From: Coprobacillaceae bacterium UN01-12pH3A
Lineage (GTDB): Bacteria; Bacillota_I; Bacilli_A; Erysipelotrichales; Coprobacillaceae
DNA length: 64,000 nt
Assembly: GCA_027676805.1 (NCBI GenBank)
Contig: JAQENU010000007.1
Span: 1 to 64,000 of the forward strand
Reading direction: 5' to 3'
The translations under genes and the position numbers were made by a program. This document shows, piece by piece, positions 53,987 through 62,978 of this stretch. Position 1 is the stretch's first letter. Each line of letters starts with the position of its first letter. The notes under the pieces are model-generated. The model was not told the origin of the DNA. It did no database searches and was given only the letters and a program-made list of their open reading frames with translations.

Positions 53987-54017
53987 CATTTCTTTGATTC
54001 CCTTCTGCCGTTTACTA

Positions 54018-54103
54018 TTGACTTTTCTTTTACAGCGTGCTATCATAACGATGATACATCTGTTTTGCTGATATTATTGTATCATCGTTTTTTTTAATGT
54101 CAA
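54018..54103. promoter_or_regulatory. TetR-controlled divergent promoter region
   Basis: Plus: TTGACT (54018-54023), 17-base spacer, TATCAT (54041-54046), drives tetR. Minus: TTGACA (54103-54098), 16-base spacer, TACAAT (54081-54076), drives the small membrane protein and hydrolases. The perfect 12-bp inverted arms AACGATGATACA (54047-54058) and TGTATCATCGTT (54078-54089) lie at the plus start site and over the minus promoter, the likely TetR operator. Confidence 0.8.
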
Positions 54104-54117
54104 TAGGAGGCGGAAAA

Positions 54118-54651
54118 ATGAGACAAACCTCGAAAAATGTATCACCGTTCAGCAATGAAGCGAGAAACGCTTATGTCATAGAGCATATTACGGACGCACT
54201 AATAAAACTACTGCGGGACAAATCTATCGAGGATATATCCATCAGTGAATTGTGCGATCTTGCTATGATAGGCAGAGCTTCGTTTTATCGGAACTTTGAA
54301 AGTAAAGAGGATATTCTACGAAGATATATCAAAGAAATATTCAAGGAATGGGCAGGCGAAGCGGATAAAAAGGAAAACAGACCATTAAATGAATTACTTG
54401 GTCTGCTGTTTTCGCATTTTGAAAAACATCGGGAATTTTATAGCCTGTTAAATGAACGAAATCTCATCTATCTTTTGAAAGATGTTGTTATCGGTCTTTG
54501 CGGGCCGAAGCCCGAACATTCAAAGATAGAAGCATATGCAAGAGCGTATGTCGCCTACACGCTGTATGGCTGGATTGAAGTGTGGTTTCAACGGGGTATG
54601 CAGGAATCGGCAGAGGAAATTGCAGGAATGTTTACGGCACAGGGGCTTTAG
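54118..54651 (+). CDS. TetR/AcrR-family regulator
   Basis: A 177-residue TetR: N-terminal helix-turn-helix SIEDISISELCDLAMIGRAS, FYRNFESKEDILRRYI, and a helical ligand domain ending YGWIEVWFQRGMQESAEEIA. Start ATG 54118 with AGGAGG ten bases upstream. It is divergent from the hydrolase genes and likely represses them and itself through the 12-bp dyad. Confidence 0.85.
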   Translation: MRQTSKNVSPFSNEARNAYVIEHITDALIKLLRDKSIEDISISELCDLAMIGRASFYRNFESKEDILRRYIKEIFKEWAGEADKKENRPLNELLGLLFSHFEKHREFYSLLNERNLIYLLKDVVIGLCGPKPEHSKIEAYARAYVAYTLYGWIEVWFQRGMQESAEEIAGMFTAQGL

Positions 54652-54694
54652 TGTAAAAGCAGCGGCGAGGAATTTCTCCTGCCGCTGCTGTTTG

Positions 54695-55075
54695 TTAGTT
54701 GTAAATCAAATCGGTTATTACGGTTTCTATCGCTCTGCTGCGAATGTTATTTATCCTTTGCACCCATCCAAGCTGCTTATCTGCTTTTAGCTGTTCCGTC
54801 ACGCCTTCACGCTCCGCCATCTGCTTTACCAATCGAGAAAACATTTCCTCTGCTTGCCCATCAATATTGGCAAGATAGCTGTTCAGATTGCCGTTTGTAA
54901 GTAGCGTGGTGTAGGTTGCCTTTCTATACTCTTTCAGATAGCGTTTATGCCGTTGCCCCCATATGCCGATAGGATTGTTTTCTTTTTCGGCTGGTAAGGT
55001 AAGACACGGAATATAGTAATCTCCTTGTAGTTCATACCATAGCCCATTATTTTCGTCATAAATGTACTTGTCCAT
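54695..55075 (-). CDS. tnpV: TnpV family transposon-encoded protein
   Basis: A 126-residue protein: YIYDENNGLWYELQGDYYIP, NPIGIWGQRHKRYLKEYRKA and LNSYLANIDGQAEEMFSRLV match the TnpV proteins found near the ends of Tn4451-like elements. Function unknown. Start at 55075 with GGAGG eight bases upstream. It is the last gene before the right direct repeat. Confidence 0.8.
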   Translation of the reverse strand: MDKYIYDENNGLWYELQGDYYIPCLTLPAEKENNPIGIWGQRHKRYLKEYRKATYTTLLTNGNLNSYLANIDGQAEEMFSRLVKQMAEREGVTEQLKADKQLGWVQRINNIRSRAIETVITDLIYN

Positions 55076-55162
55076 ATTGAAATCCTCCAGTATAATATAT
55101 TCGCACATATATCACAGTTCCCCGATTGCCACACTTTGTTATATCTTGTTATGAGATTTTCT

Positions 55163-55187
55163 TGCCCTTGAATTTGCCCTTATGAGC
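55163..55187. repeat. right direct repeat (att core candidate)
   Basis: Begins TGCCCTTG and ends TTTGCCCTTATGAGC; differs at three positions from the left repeat at 47587-47611. It marks the right end of the mobile element. Confidence 0.65.
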
Positions 55188-55390
55188 AATCAGGGAAAGA
55201 GTAAACTTGTGTGAAATCGTATAAAGGGATAAGGCGAACACATTGCAATAAATCCTTTGTTTTCAAGTGTTTTGGAGGATTTTATTAACGCCCTATGAGG
55301 GGCAGTAACCACTTATGAAACGGTGGTTTTCAAATTCCAGTTTATCTTTATATCCATCATAGCATAATTTCCTAAACTTAGATACCATGG

Positions 55391-55555
55391 TGACATCCAA
55401 CTTGGCACAGTTCTTTGAATATCAGCACCCAAAAATCGCTCATTTTTGTAAAACACTGATGACATCCATGGTGAATCGGTAAATTAAAAAGTTGGACAAA
55501 TCATCTAATAAGCCTTTATTTATCGGCTTTTTTTCGATGACATCCAACTTGGCAC
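55391..55555 (+). repeat. tandem-like 18-bp repeats, possible IS remnant
   Basis: The gap 55188-55635 has no gene. The 18-mer TGACATCCAACTTGGCAC occurs twice (55391-55408, 55538-55555), and TGACATCCA a third time at 55460-55468. A hairpin AAGCC/GGCTT with T7 (55510-55533) lies before the second copy. This looks like the ends of a deleted insertion sequence, but no transposase fragment is seen. Confidence 0.4.
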
Positions 55556-55635
55556 TTTTATTTGGGTTTAACACGCAATTTTCAAATATTAGTACATAGT
55601 TATCCCTTTTATTTCATCAGTTTAAAAAGATAACT

Positions 55636-56244
55636 CTATCTTTTTAAATTTTCTGACTTATAAATATTATATCCCTCATAATAATAACTAGCATCAATTC
55701 CCTTCATATATACTTCTCGATCAGCAATCTTATCTGTTAACGCGTTCTTTAATAAAACCTTAATTTCCACATCTTTTATTGGACTTCTCTCCATAGCCAA
55801 TAAATAATCCTCTTTATCAACTTCATTCCAATCAATAACACATTTTAATTCTTTTTTTAAAATACAGTCTAACCAAATTCTTGTACTACGCCCATTGCCT
55901 TCTCGAAATGGATGTGCTATATTCATTTCTACATATTTTTCAATTATCTCATCAAAATTAGATTGTGGCATCTCATCAATATTTTTTAAAGCTGCTCCTA
56001 AATACATAACAGGAGCAAAACGAAATCCACCTTTAGCAATATTGACATCTCTCATTTTTCCAGCATAATCATAAATGTCACTAAATAAATAATGGTGTAT
56101 TTGTGCCAAGCCTTTAAAAGTACCAACTTCAAAAGTTTTAAGTAATTCATTTTCAAATAGATCCACTGCTTTTGCCTTGCTAATCTGTTCTTCTTTGCGT
56201 GCAAGCTCTGCTGAATTATCTATACCAAGTTTATTTTTCAACAT
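55636..56244 (-). CDS. Fic-domain AMPylase-type protein (class III-like)
   Basis: A 202-residue Fic protein. The active motif is [12 protein letters not shown], with the full HxFx(D/E)GNGRxxR pattern. A C-terminal SYYYEG fits the [S/T]xxxE[G/N] inhibitory motif of self-inhibited class III Fic enzymes such as NmFic. These transfer AMP from ATP to a hydroxyl side chain. Start ATG 56244 follows AAAGGAG. It is on the chromosome side of the mobile element, next to ssrA. No antitoxin gene is adjacent. Confidence 0.85.
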   Translation of the reverse strand: MLKNKLGIDNSAELARKEEQISKAKAVDLFENELLKTFEVGTFKGLAQIHHYLFSDIYDYAGKMRDVNIAKGGFRFAPVMYLGAALKNIDEMPQSNFDEIIEKYVEMNIAHPFREGNGRSTRIWLDCILKKELKCVIDWNEVDKEDYLLAMERSPIKDVEIKVLLKNALTDKIADREVYMKGIDASYYYEGYNIYKSENLKR

Positions 56245-56273
56245 TTTATTTTGCTCCTTTCTTATATACAAAA

Positions 56274-56296
56274 AAAGGATTATAAATTAATCCTTT
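56274..56296. terminator. terminator after the tmRNA gene
   Basis: Symmetric stem AAAGGATTA / TAATCCTTT with loop TAAAT; T-rich on both strands, so it may act in both directions. Confidence 0.7.
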
Positions 56297-56346
56297 TTCT
56301 TTTTCCCTTTCGCCTTCACCTCAACCATCAATCATTTAATGGCTCA

Positions 56347-56697
56347 GGTGGAGCCGGGGGGAATCGAACCCCCGTCCAAAAACAGTCCCTCTAAAGCGTC
56401 TACAGTTTATCTTATTGAATGAGTTTAACTAAGCTACGATCAATAAGCAATCTTTCACTTAGCGAGCCTATTAGTTTTCGTAAAAAGGAGCTAGGCAATC
56501 CTTTTTCTTAACTCATAAGTTATGATACTAGCTGCCGAACTATGAGTAAATCCAACAGTAGCATGCCAAAGTCTATGTCGACTTAATTAGGCAAATGAAT
56601 AATTTGTTCTGTTTCCAGTTATTTGTTTGTGCACGTAACGTGTGCCGCCGACTGCAGCTAAAGTCAGACTTGTCCCTGTCGAATCCAAGACGACCCC
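56347..56697 (-). ncRNA. ssrA: tmRNA (10Sa RNA)
   Basis: The 5' end is GGGGTCGTCTTGGATTCGACA (read in two parts: GGGGTCG then TCTTGGATTCGACAGG), and the 3' end carries the T arm GGTTCGATTC and the acceptor strand CGGCTCC followed by ACC; GGGGTCG pairs with CGGCTCC. The tag frame lies at 56616-56587: after ..AAATAACT the resume codon GGA starts GNRTNYSFA-TAA. Rescues stalled ribosomes with SmpB, whose gene follows 51 bases downstream (to the left is a terminator; smpB is upstream in transcription). About 351 bases, normal size. Confidence 0.92.
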
Positions 56698-56747
56698 AGA
56701 TATGCGGATAACCGCATATGAATTATAGCACATTCATTGAAACGAAA

Positions 56748-57197
56748 TCAATAAATGTTCTTTAAAGCTTTTTCAATGTCTCTTTTCGCATCTTTTTCTT
56801 TTAGCGATTGACGTTTATCAAATAATTTCTTTCCTTTTGCCAGAGCAATTTCCACTTTCACTTTACTTCCCTTATCAAAATAAAGCTTAGTAGGAACAAT
56901 CGTATACCCGCCCTCTTTGACCTCTTTTGCTAATTTAAGAATTTCTTTTTTATGCAGCAGAAGCTTTCGAGTACGAAGTGGCTCATGGTTAAATATATTT
57001 CCCTGTTCATAAGGAGCAATATGCATATTTTCTAAAAAGGCTTCATCATTCTTGATACGAATGAAACTATCCTTTAAATTAGCACTTCCCTTGCGAACAG
57101 ATTTAATTTCTGTCCCCTGTAAAACAATGCCCGCTTCAAAAGTATCTTCAATGAAATAATCATGATAAGCTTTTTTATTTTGGGCTAAGATTTTCAT
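56748..57197 (-). CDS. smpB: SsrA-binding protein SmpB
   Basis: A 149-residue Smp[21 protein letters not shown], the beta-barrel signature [26 protein letters not shown]-like [35 protein letters not shown] and the basic tail [20 protein letters not shown]. Binds tmRNA and places it in the empty A site. Start overlaps the RNase R stop by four bases; ssrA is directly downstream. Confidence 0.95.
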   Translation of the reverse strand: MKILAQNKKAYHDYFIEDTFEAGIVLQGTEIKSVRKGSANLKDSFIRIKNDEAFLENMHIAPYEQGNIFNHEPLRTRKLLLHKKEILKLAKEVKEGGYTIVPTKLYFDKGSKVKVEIALAKGKKLFDKRQSLKEKDAKRDIEKALKNIY

Positions 57198-59431
57198 TTA
57201 GATCCCCTCCTGCTTCGCCCCTTATTAGCTGGCCGCTTTGAACGAGAAAATAAATTTCGTGAAGTAGCTGTTCTTTTTTTATCACCTTTTCTGTGATGAA
57301 CAGGTTCTTCTTTAAGTTTACGTTTTTTCTTCTTGCTGTCAATGATTTCAAAATCAATCTGACCGTCCAGCTTTGAGGCACTGATAACTTTGATACGTAC
57401 ACGGTCTGACATACGGTAAGTATTCCCGGTTCTTTCTCCTACTAACTGTAAATATTGAGCGTCATAATGATAGTAATCATCCTTCAATGTAGAAATATGC
57501 ACCAAGCCGTCAATTGTATTAGGCAGTTCTACAAACAATCCAAAAGCAGTTACCGAAGATACAATTCCGTCATATTCCTGACCGATGCGACTTTGCATAT
57601 ATTCTGCCATTTTCATATCCATTACATCACGTTCGCAGTTTACTGCATCAATTTCGCAGTTTGATGAACTTTCCGCTAACTGCGGGACAACTTCACTAAA
57701 GTGCTGAATTGTCTGACCATCTAATTTTTGTTCAAATACATAATTTCTGATAAGACGGTGTACTAATAAATCCGGATAACGTCGAATTGGTGAAGTAAAA
57801 TGTGTATAATATTCATCAGCGAGTCCATAATGCCCTAAACATTGAGCATCATAGCGTGCCTTCTGCATACATCTTAACAGCAAGGTTGAAATAACACTAT
57901 GCTCCGGTTTACCTTTTGCCGATTCAATCAATGAGCTTAATTCTCTTGGATAAACATGATCCAAAGAGCCTTTAATCTTATAGCCTAGAACGCTGGCAAT
58001 CGTAGCAAAATTCAATAATTTCTTTTTCTTAGGATGTTCATGAACACGGTAAATAAATGGCACTTGCAGCCAGAAGAAATGTTCCGCTACAGTTTCATTC
58101 GCAACCAGCATAAACTCCTCAATAATTCGTTCACTGATTCCTCGCGTTCTTAATACTACATCTGTTGGTTTTCCTTTTTTGTCGACAATAACTTTTGCCT
58201 CATCAACATCAAAGTCAATAGCGCCTTTTTTGCTGCGTTTACTTCTTAAGATAATCGCCAGTTTCTCCATTTGGAAGAATAACTTATGAATATCTTCATA
58301 ACGTTTCGTTGTCGCTTTATCCCCATCTAATATTTTATTCACATTATTATAAGTCATTCTTTCTGTAGAATGAATCATCGTTGGCAAGATCTGGTGGTCA
58401 ACGACATCCCCTGATGAATTGATTTCCATGATACAAGATATCGTCAATCGATCAACATGCGGATTTAACGAACAGATTCCGTTAGAAAGCTTATGTGGAA
58501 GCATTGGGATAACTCGGTCAACTAAATATACCGAAGTTCCTCTGCTGACTGCTTCTTTATCAATCTGACTTCCTTCTTTTACATAGTGAGATACATCTGC
58601 AATATGTACTCCTAATTGATAGTTTCCATTTTTCAGTCGTTTCAAGCTGATCGCATCATCTAAGTCCTTTGCATCATCGCCATCGATAGTCACAATTAAT
58701 TCATCACGCAGATCGACACGACCTTCTTTATCTTCTGCCGCCACAACATCCGGAATGCTTTCTAATTCTGCCATGACCTCTTCATTAAACTCAGTCGCTA
58801 AATCATAGCGTGCTACAACGGAAAGAATATCTACTCCGGGATCATTGCGATGTCCTAAAATCTGTACGACTTCTCCCATAATCGGTTGTTCAAAGCTTGT
58901 GATTTTCGCAACAACTTTGTGTCCTTCCATTGCCCCCTTGCGGTTTCCGCTTAGCAGAACTAATGAACCAAATTTGTGGTCATCGACAGACACATAGAAT
59001 TTTCCCTGAATCTGCTTCACTAACCCAACAACCTGTTTTTGACCTCTTTCAATTATTTCAATGACTTCTCCTTCCAAAGAAGAACCACTTTGTTTTCCAT
59101 CAATCTTAATCTTAACCTTATCATTATTTAAAGCCCCATGCAGGTTCTTCTCCCCCACATAGACATCATCAAGATCATCTCCCACTCGAATAAATCCAAA
59201 CCCACGCGGATTTAATTGAACTGTTCCAATCACAATACCTGTACGATCAGGTAAAAAGTAGCGATCGCCAATTCCCCTGACGATAGCCTTTTCATCTTCC
59301 AGCTTTACTAAGCATTTTACCAGCTCTTTAAATTTATCGGTTGTATCAAATCCCAATGCTGTAGCTAATTCATCTACATCCATTCCTAAATAATCATCTG
59401 CTGCTAACCAGTCTAATATTTGCTTTTCCAT
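57194..59431 (-). CDS. rnr: ribonuclease R
   Basis: A 745-residue RNase R: N-terminal helix-turn-helix, two OB/cold-shock domains, RNB catalytic domain with [20 protein letters not shown] (acidic metal ligands) and [22 protein letters not shown] segment seen as [20 protein letters not shown]-terminal S1 domain ([20 protein letters not shown]) and a basic tail [16 protein letters not shown]. Degrades structured and non-stop mRNA. Coupled to smpB by a four-base overlap; strong GGAGG start. Confidence 0.95.
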   Translation of the reverse strand: MEKQILDWLAADDYLGMDVDELATALGFDTTDKFKELVKCLVKLEDEKAIVRGIGDRYFLPDRTGIVIGTVQLNPRGFGFIRVGDDLDDVYVGEKNLHGALNNDKVKIKIDGKQSGSSLEGEVIEIIERGQKQVVGLVKQIQGKFYVSVDDHKFGSLVLLSGNRKGAMEGHKVVAKITSFEQPIMGEVVQILGHRNDPGVDILSVVARYDLATEFNEEVMAELESIPDVVAAEDKEGRVDLRDELIVTIDGDDAKDLDDAISLKRLKNGNYQLGVHIADVSHYVKEGSQIDKEAVSRGTSVYLVDRVIPMLPHKLSNGICSLNPHVDRLTISCIMEINSSGDVVDHQILPTMIHSTERMTYNNVNKILDGDKATTKRYEDIHKLFFQMEKLAIILRSKRSKKGAIDFDVDEAKVIVDKKGKPTDVVLRTRGISERIIEEFMLVANETVAEHFFWLQVPFIYRVHEHPKKKKLLNFATIASVLGYKIKGSLDHVYPRELSSLIESAKGKPEHSVISTLLLRCMQKARYDAQCLGHYGLADEYYTHFTSPIRRYPDLLVHRLIRNYVFEQKLDGQTIQHFSEVVPQLAESSSNCEIDAVNCERDVMDMKMAEYMQSRIGQEYDGIVSSVTAFGLFVELPNTIDGLVHISTLKDDYYHYDAQYLQLVGERTGNTYRMSDRVRIKVISASKLDGQIDFEIIDSKKKKRKLKEEPVHHRKGDKKRTATSRNLFSRSKRPANKGRSRRGSK

Positions 59432-59445
59432 AACATCCCTCCTTC

Positions 59446-59474
59446 AAAAAAAAATAGGACTGCATTGTCCTATT
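59446..59474 (-). terminator. terminator between secG and rnr
   Basis: Stem AATAGGAC / GTCCTATT (59453-59474), loop TGCATT; the minus strand continues TTTTTTTTT. Confidence 0.85.
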
Positions 59475-59476
59475 GT

Positions 59477-59695
59477 TTACCCCATTTGGATTAATACTGC
59501 CAACACAAAGAAAGCAATACCGAATCCAACTGTTAATCGTGTTAAAACTAACTCTGATCCTCTTTCTTTAGTTTGTGCGAATAATGCCGAACTTTGTCCG
59601 GTCAAAGCGCTGACGATTCCCTCAGATTTACCGCTTTGTAATAGAGATAATACAATAATTCCAATACATACGACTACCATTAATATATCTAACAT
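59477..59695 (-). CDS. secG: protein translocase subunit SecG
   Basis: A 72-residue SecG: helix one MLDILMVVVCIGIIVLSLLQ, the conserved SGKSEGIVSALTGQSSALF loop, and a second helix at the C-terminus. Part of SecYEG in the membrane. Its position before rnr-smpB-ssrA is the usual Firmicute order. Own terminator follows. Confidence 0.93.
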   Translation of the reverse strand: MLDILMVVVCIGIIVLSLLQSGKSEGIVSALTGQSSALFAQTKERGSELVLTRLTVGFGIAFFVLAVLIQMG

Positions 59696-59812
59696 GATCG
59701 ATCCTCCTAAATACTAATTAAAACTCATGTGAATTTTCTGATTTACTAGCATTGTCATAATACCATATCTATTTTTAAATTTCAACCATTTAAAGGGCAA
59801 AAAAAGAAGCGA

Positions 59813-61678
59813 TTAAGCTTCTTTATAATCGATTCCGACAACATAATACAATTCCGTATCTTTTACGACAGTAATCACCATTGAACTCTTTAATGAAGAA
59901 GTTGGCATACCTCCGCTCACTTGTTTATAAGTAATATCAATGCTGATATCAAAACATGGCTTATCTTTATCCTCTTCACTTTCTAAGCGAAATTCTGATT
60001 CTGAAACACCGTTGATTACATAGTTATCTACTTCCGGAAGCAAGCTGATTCCATACTTATTGGCATAATCGGTAAAGTTTGCATAATAGTCACGCAAAGC
60101 AAATGAGGCAAAGTCTTGACGTGAATCGGGCCAAACATAGTTTAGTCCGCCAATGTCTTCACGTTTCGTCTTATTTGACCAAGTAAAGAAATCAGTAGCA
60201 AAATAAGCAGCTGCATAAGTCATTTCTTTTTCCTGATCGCCTGATTGATTCGCTGCTTCCAGCTGTCCAAAAATTTCTGCCATTTTATCCGTTGCATTGG
60301 TTGATAACGTATAATTTAAGCCATCATCCACCGGCTGGGGAACAGAAGGCGGGTTGCTTTCTCCTTGATTTTTAAGGTACATCACCGCCACTACGCCAAA
60401 TACAATACATACACTTAAGATGGAAACAATAAATATCTGCAATTTTAATTTTGACTTTTTATCTTTTTTCATGATTCGTTTGGTCCTTTCATATGCTCTG
60501 GCACGCCGACGATAATAATCGATCTGCTGCTTATTTTCTTCATTGATTTGTGTAGATAGTTCCTTTAAAGTATGAACATCGGGTTCCGGCTCACTTAAAA
60601 CCGGTAATTTATCACTATGGACAAAGAGATTAATAATCGTTAATAATGGACGATAGCGACGACTAATCATCTGTGTATACTCTACAAATAACTCGAATGC
60701 AACGACTAATAGAACGAATAAAGCAATCGCGGCTTTCTTGTCAAATAGATAGATATAAGATGAAAGTGAAAATAAAACCGTCGCTCCGTATAATATTAAA
60801 ACACTCTTTTTTTGTCCTAGGTTTAAGTTAAACATTAACTGATGATGCAAATGTTCACGGTCTGCATCAGAGAATTTTTTCTTCCTTAGTTTACGTCTTA
60901 GAATCGCCATGATCGTATCCATAATCGGAACGGCTAAGACAATGATTGGTGCTCCTAACGTAAAGAATGCCGAACTTTTGTATCCAAACCCTAACAAAGA
61001 AATAACAGAGATCATAAAGCCTAAAAACAAGGCACCGTTATCTCCCATAAAAATAGAGGCAGGATTGAAATTATAGAAGAGAAAACCAACTGTTGCTCCC
61101 GCCAGCAATAGTGAAAGCGCAGCAATATCGGTTCTCCCGAAATGTAAACTCGTAAGTGATAACGTTACAAGTACGATTGTCGATATCCCAGAGGATAGTC
61201 CGTCCAATCCATCGATCAGATTGATCGCATTGGTAATGCCAATGATCCATAAATAGGTAATTCCAATAGAAATCCATTCACAAATATCACCCGGAAGATA
61301 AGGAATTGTGATTCCTCTCAGCATGATCTTTCCATAAAAAATAATAATGGAAGCCGCAATAATTTCTACAAATAATTTAACTTTGGGACTGACATCATGA
61401 ATATCATCATACAGTCCGATCATAAAGACAAGAAAGCTTGAAAATAAGATCGAATTGATCTGTACATCGGTTTTTAAAAATATATAAGCACAAACGATAA
61501 AACTGATATATATAGCATAACCGCCAATTCTTACGATTCGACCGTTATGGATAGTTCTTTCATTTTGTAAAGCAATGATATTGAGCTTGTCTCCTACGAT
61601 CTTTACAATAGGAACGAGGAGTGCACTGAGGATCATTGCTACTATAAATGATAATATGATTTCAATTTTCATTCTCAT
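59813..61678 (-). CDS. tagO: TagO/WecA-type undecaprenyl-P glycosyl-1-P transferase fused to an extracytoplasmic domain
   Basis: A 621-residue protein. Residues 1-about 345 form an eleven-helix MraY/WecA-family transferase with NERTIHNGRIVRIGGYAIYI, IGLYDDIHDVSPKVK, NAINLIDGLDGLSSGIS, SIFMGDNGALFLGFM and REHLHHQLMFNL. It likely makes the first lipid-linked intermediate of teichoic acid or cell-wall polysaccharide. Unlike ordinary TagO (about 350 residues), it continues with a basic linker (RRRARAYERTKRIMKKDKKS), another membrane helix and about 170 extracellular residues of NTF2/lipoprotein-like character. Confidence 0.85.
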   Translation of the reverse strand: MRMKIEIILSFIVAMILSALLVPIVKIVGDKLNIIALQNERTIHNGRIVRIGGYAIYISFIVCAYIFLKTDVQINSILFSSFLVFMIGLYDDIHDVSPKVKLFVEIIAASIIIFYGKIMLRGITIPYLPGDICEWISIGITYLWIIGITNAINLIDGLDGLSSGISTIVLVTLSLTSLHFGRTDIAALSLLLAGATVGFLFYNFNPASIFMGDNGALFLGFMISVISLLGFGYKSSAFFTLGAPIIVLAVPIMDTIMAILRRKLRKKKFSDADREHLHHQLMFNLNLGQKKSVLILYGATVLFSLSSYIYLFDKKAAIALFVLLVVAFELFVEYTQMISRRYRPLLTIINLFVHSDKLPVLSEPEPDVHTLKELSTQINEENKQQIDYYRRRARAYERTKRIMKKDKKSKLKLQIFIVSILSVCIVFGVVAVMYLKNQGESNPPSVPQPVDDGLNYTLSTNATDKMAEIFGQLEAANQSGDQEKEMTYAAAYFATDFFTWSNKTKREDIGGLNYVWPDSRQDFASFALRDYYANFTDYANKYGISLLPEVDNYVINGVSESEFRLESEEDKDKPCFDISIDITYKQVSGGMPTSSLKSSMVITVVKDTELYYVVGIDYKEA

Positions 61679-61740
61679 GCCTCCTACTGTATGTCATTAT
61701 ACCATATATTTTAAACTGAACAATGTGAAATAATCGAAAA

Positions 61741-61762
61741 TAAAAAAAGGGGAAGTCTCCCC
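61741..61762 (-). terminator. terminator after the mbl gene
   Basis: Stem GGGGA / TCCCC with loop AGTC, followed on the minus strand by TTTTTTTATTTT. Confidence 0.75.
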
Positions 61763-61771
61763 CCTTACAGC

Positions 61772-62764
61772 TTATTTTACGTAATGTAAATTATTTAGCA
61801 TAACGCCGCATCCTTCAGCAACACAATCCAAAGCATTGTCTGCAACAAATACAGGCACATTTAATTCTTTTTCTAATAAAGCATCCAGTCCATGAAGCAA
61901 TGCTCCACCACCCGTTAAGAAAATACCACGGCTCACAATATCCGCTGCTAATTCAGGCGGTGTTTTTTCCAATACTGATTTAGCGGCAGCAACGATTGTA
62001 TTGCAGTTTTCTCTTAATGCCAGTTCAGTTTCATCTGCACTGATTTCTACAGTATGAGGAAGTCCGGTTACCAAGTCACGTCCTCTAACTTCCATGACTT
62101 TATCTTCTCTTCCACCTCTTACAGCTGTTCCGATTTCAATTTTGATTTGTTCGGCAGTACGATCACCGATCAATAATTTATATTTATCTTTCAAGTAATG
62201 AATAATTTCTTCATCCATACGGTCACCCGCAATTTTCAATGATGTACTTGTTACGATATCTCCTAAAGATAAGACAGCAACATCGGTTGTTCCCCCACCG
62301 ATATCAATCACCATATGTCCAGCCGGTCTTGAAATATCCAAGCCTGCTCCGATAGCCGCTACTTTTGGTTCTTCTTCAATAAATACACGTTTAGCACCGC
62401 AGCGTTCAGCTACGTCTTTAATTGCACTTTTTTCAATAGAAGTAATATTAGAAGGACAGCAGATCAAGATAGTCGGTCTTGAAAAAACACCTTTTAAATT
62501 TAATTTATTGATAAAATGTGTAATAAGGATTTCAGTTACCTGAAAATCTGCGATAACACCGTCTTTTAAAGGACGAATGGCTTGTACACGACCCGGTGTT
62601 TTTCCTAACATTTCTTTTGCTTCAGCTCCAACTGCCAATGCTTTATGTGTTTCAGCATCCATCGCTACAACTGAAGGTTCATTAACGACGATTCCTTCGC
62701 CTTTAACATAGATTAATATATTTGCAGTACCTAAATCGATACCAATTTCTTTTGAAAATCCCAT
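61772..62764 (-). CDS. mbl: MreB-family cell shape protein (Mbl-like)
   Basis: A 330-residue actin-fold protein: IGIDLGTANILIYVKGEGIV (phosphate 1), RPLKDGVIADFQVTE, EEPKVAAIGAGLDISRPAGH, VIDIGGGTTDVAVLSLG (phosphate 2) and FLTGGGALLHGLDALLEKEL (adenosine loop). Directs wall synthesis at the inner membrane. Its position next to spoIIQ and spoIID matches the mbl locus of other spore formers. Confidence 0.92.
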   Translation of the reverse strand: MGFSKEIGIDLGTANILIYVKGEGIVVNEPSVVAMDAETHKALAVGAEAKEMLGKTPGRVQAIRPLKDGVIADFQVTEILITHFINKLNLKGVFSRPTILICCPSNITSIEKSAIKDVAERCGAKRVFIEEEPKVAAIGAGLDISRPAGHMVIDIGGGTTDVAVLSLGDIVTSTSLKIAGDRMDEEIIHYLKDKYKLLIGDRTAEQIKIEIGTAVRGGREDKVMEVRGRDLVTGLPHTVEISADETELALRENCNTIVAAAKSVLEKTPPELAADIVSRGIFLTGGGALLHGLDALLEKELNVPVFVADNALDCVAEGCGVMLNNLHYVK

Positions 62765-62940
62765 GATTTTTTCCTCCTATGAACCTATTTCTACAGTATT
62801 ATATCATATACTATATCTAATAATCTAGCAATAAGAATAATAAAAACTCATAAACTTTTTATTATTTTTTTGTTTCTTTTCGAATTGCCTGCCACTATTA
62901 GTATAGATAAGGACTAAATTTATATTCATGAATAAGAAAA

Positions 62941-62968
62941 TAAAAAAAGTTAGAAACGAATTCTAACT
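62941..62968 (-). terminator. terminator after the spoIIQ gene
   Basis: Perfect 8-bp stem AGTTAGAA / TTCTAACT (62948-62968), loop ACGAA, then TTTTTTTATT on the minus strand. The rest of the gap 62765-62947 is AT-rich and holds the mbl promoter region. Confidence 0.8.
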
Positions 62969-62978
62969 CTTAAATCGC

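Larger units (their letters stand above)
47587..55187. mobile_element. integrative and mobilizable element (about 7.6 kb)
   Basis: Bounded by imperfect 25-bp direct repeats (22/25 identical) at 47587-47611 and 55163-55187. Content in order: tyrosine integrase, XRE regulator, promoter region, excisionase, oriT-like hairpin, relaxase, cysteine-rich small protein, two alpha/beta hydrolases, a small membrane protein, TetR, TnpV. The genes are visibly GC-richer than the AT-rich host. No conjugation apparatus is present, so it would move with a helper. The TnpV and CxxC-rich protein are typical of Tn4451- and Tn916-type passengers. Confidence 0.85.

Noticed and set aside
56347..56697. Fic-ssrA region as a tRNA cluster
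   Set aside because: The tRNA-like ends belong to a single tmRNA, with acceptor arms about 350 bases apart and a tag frame inside.
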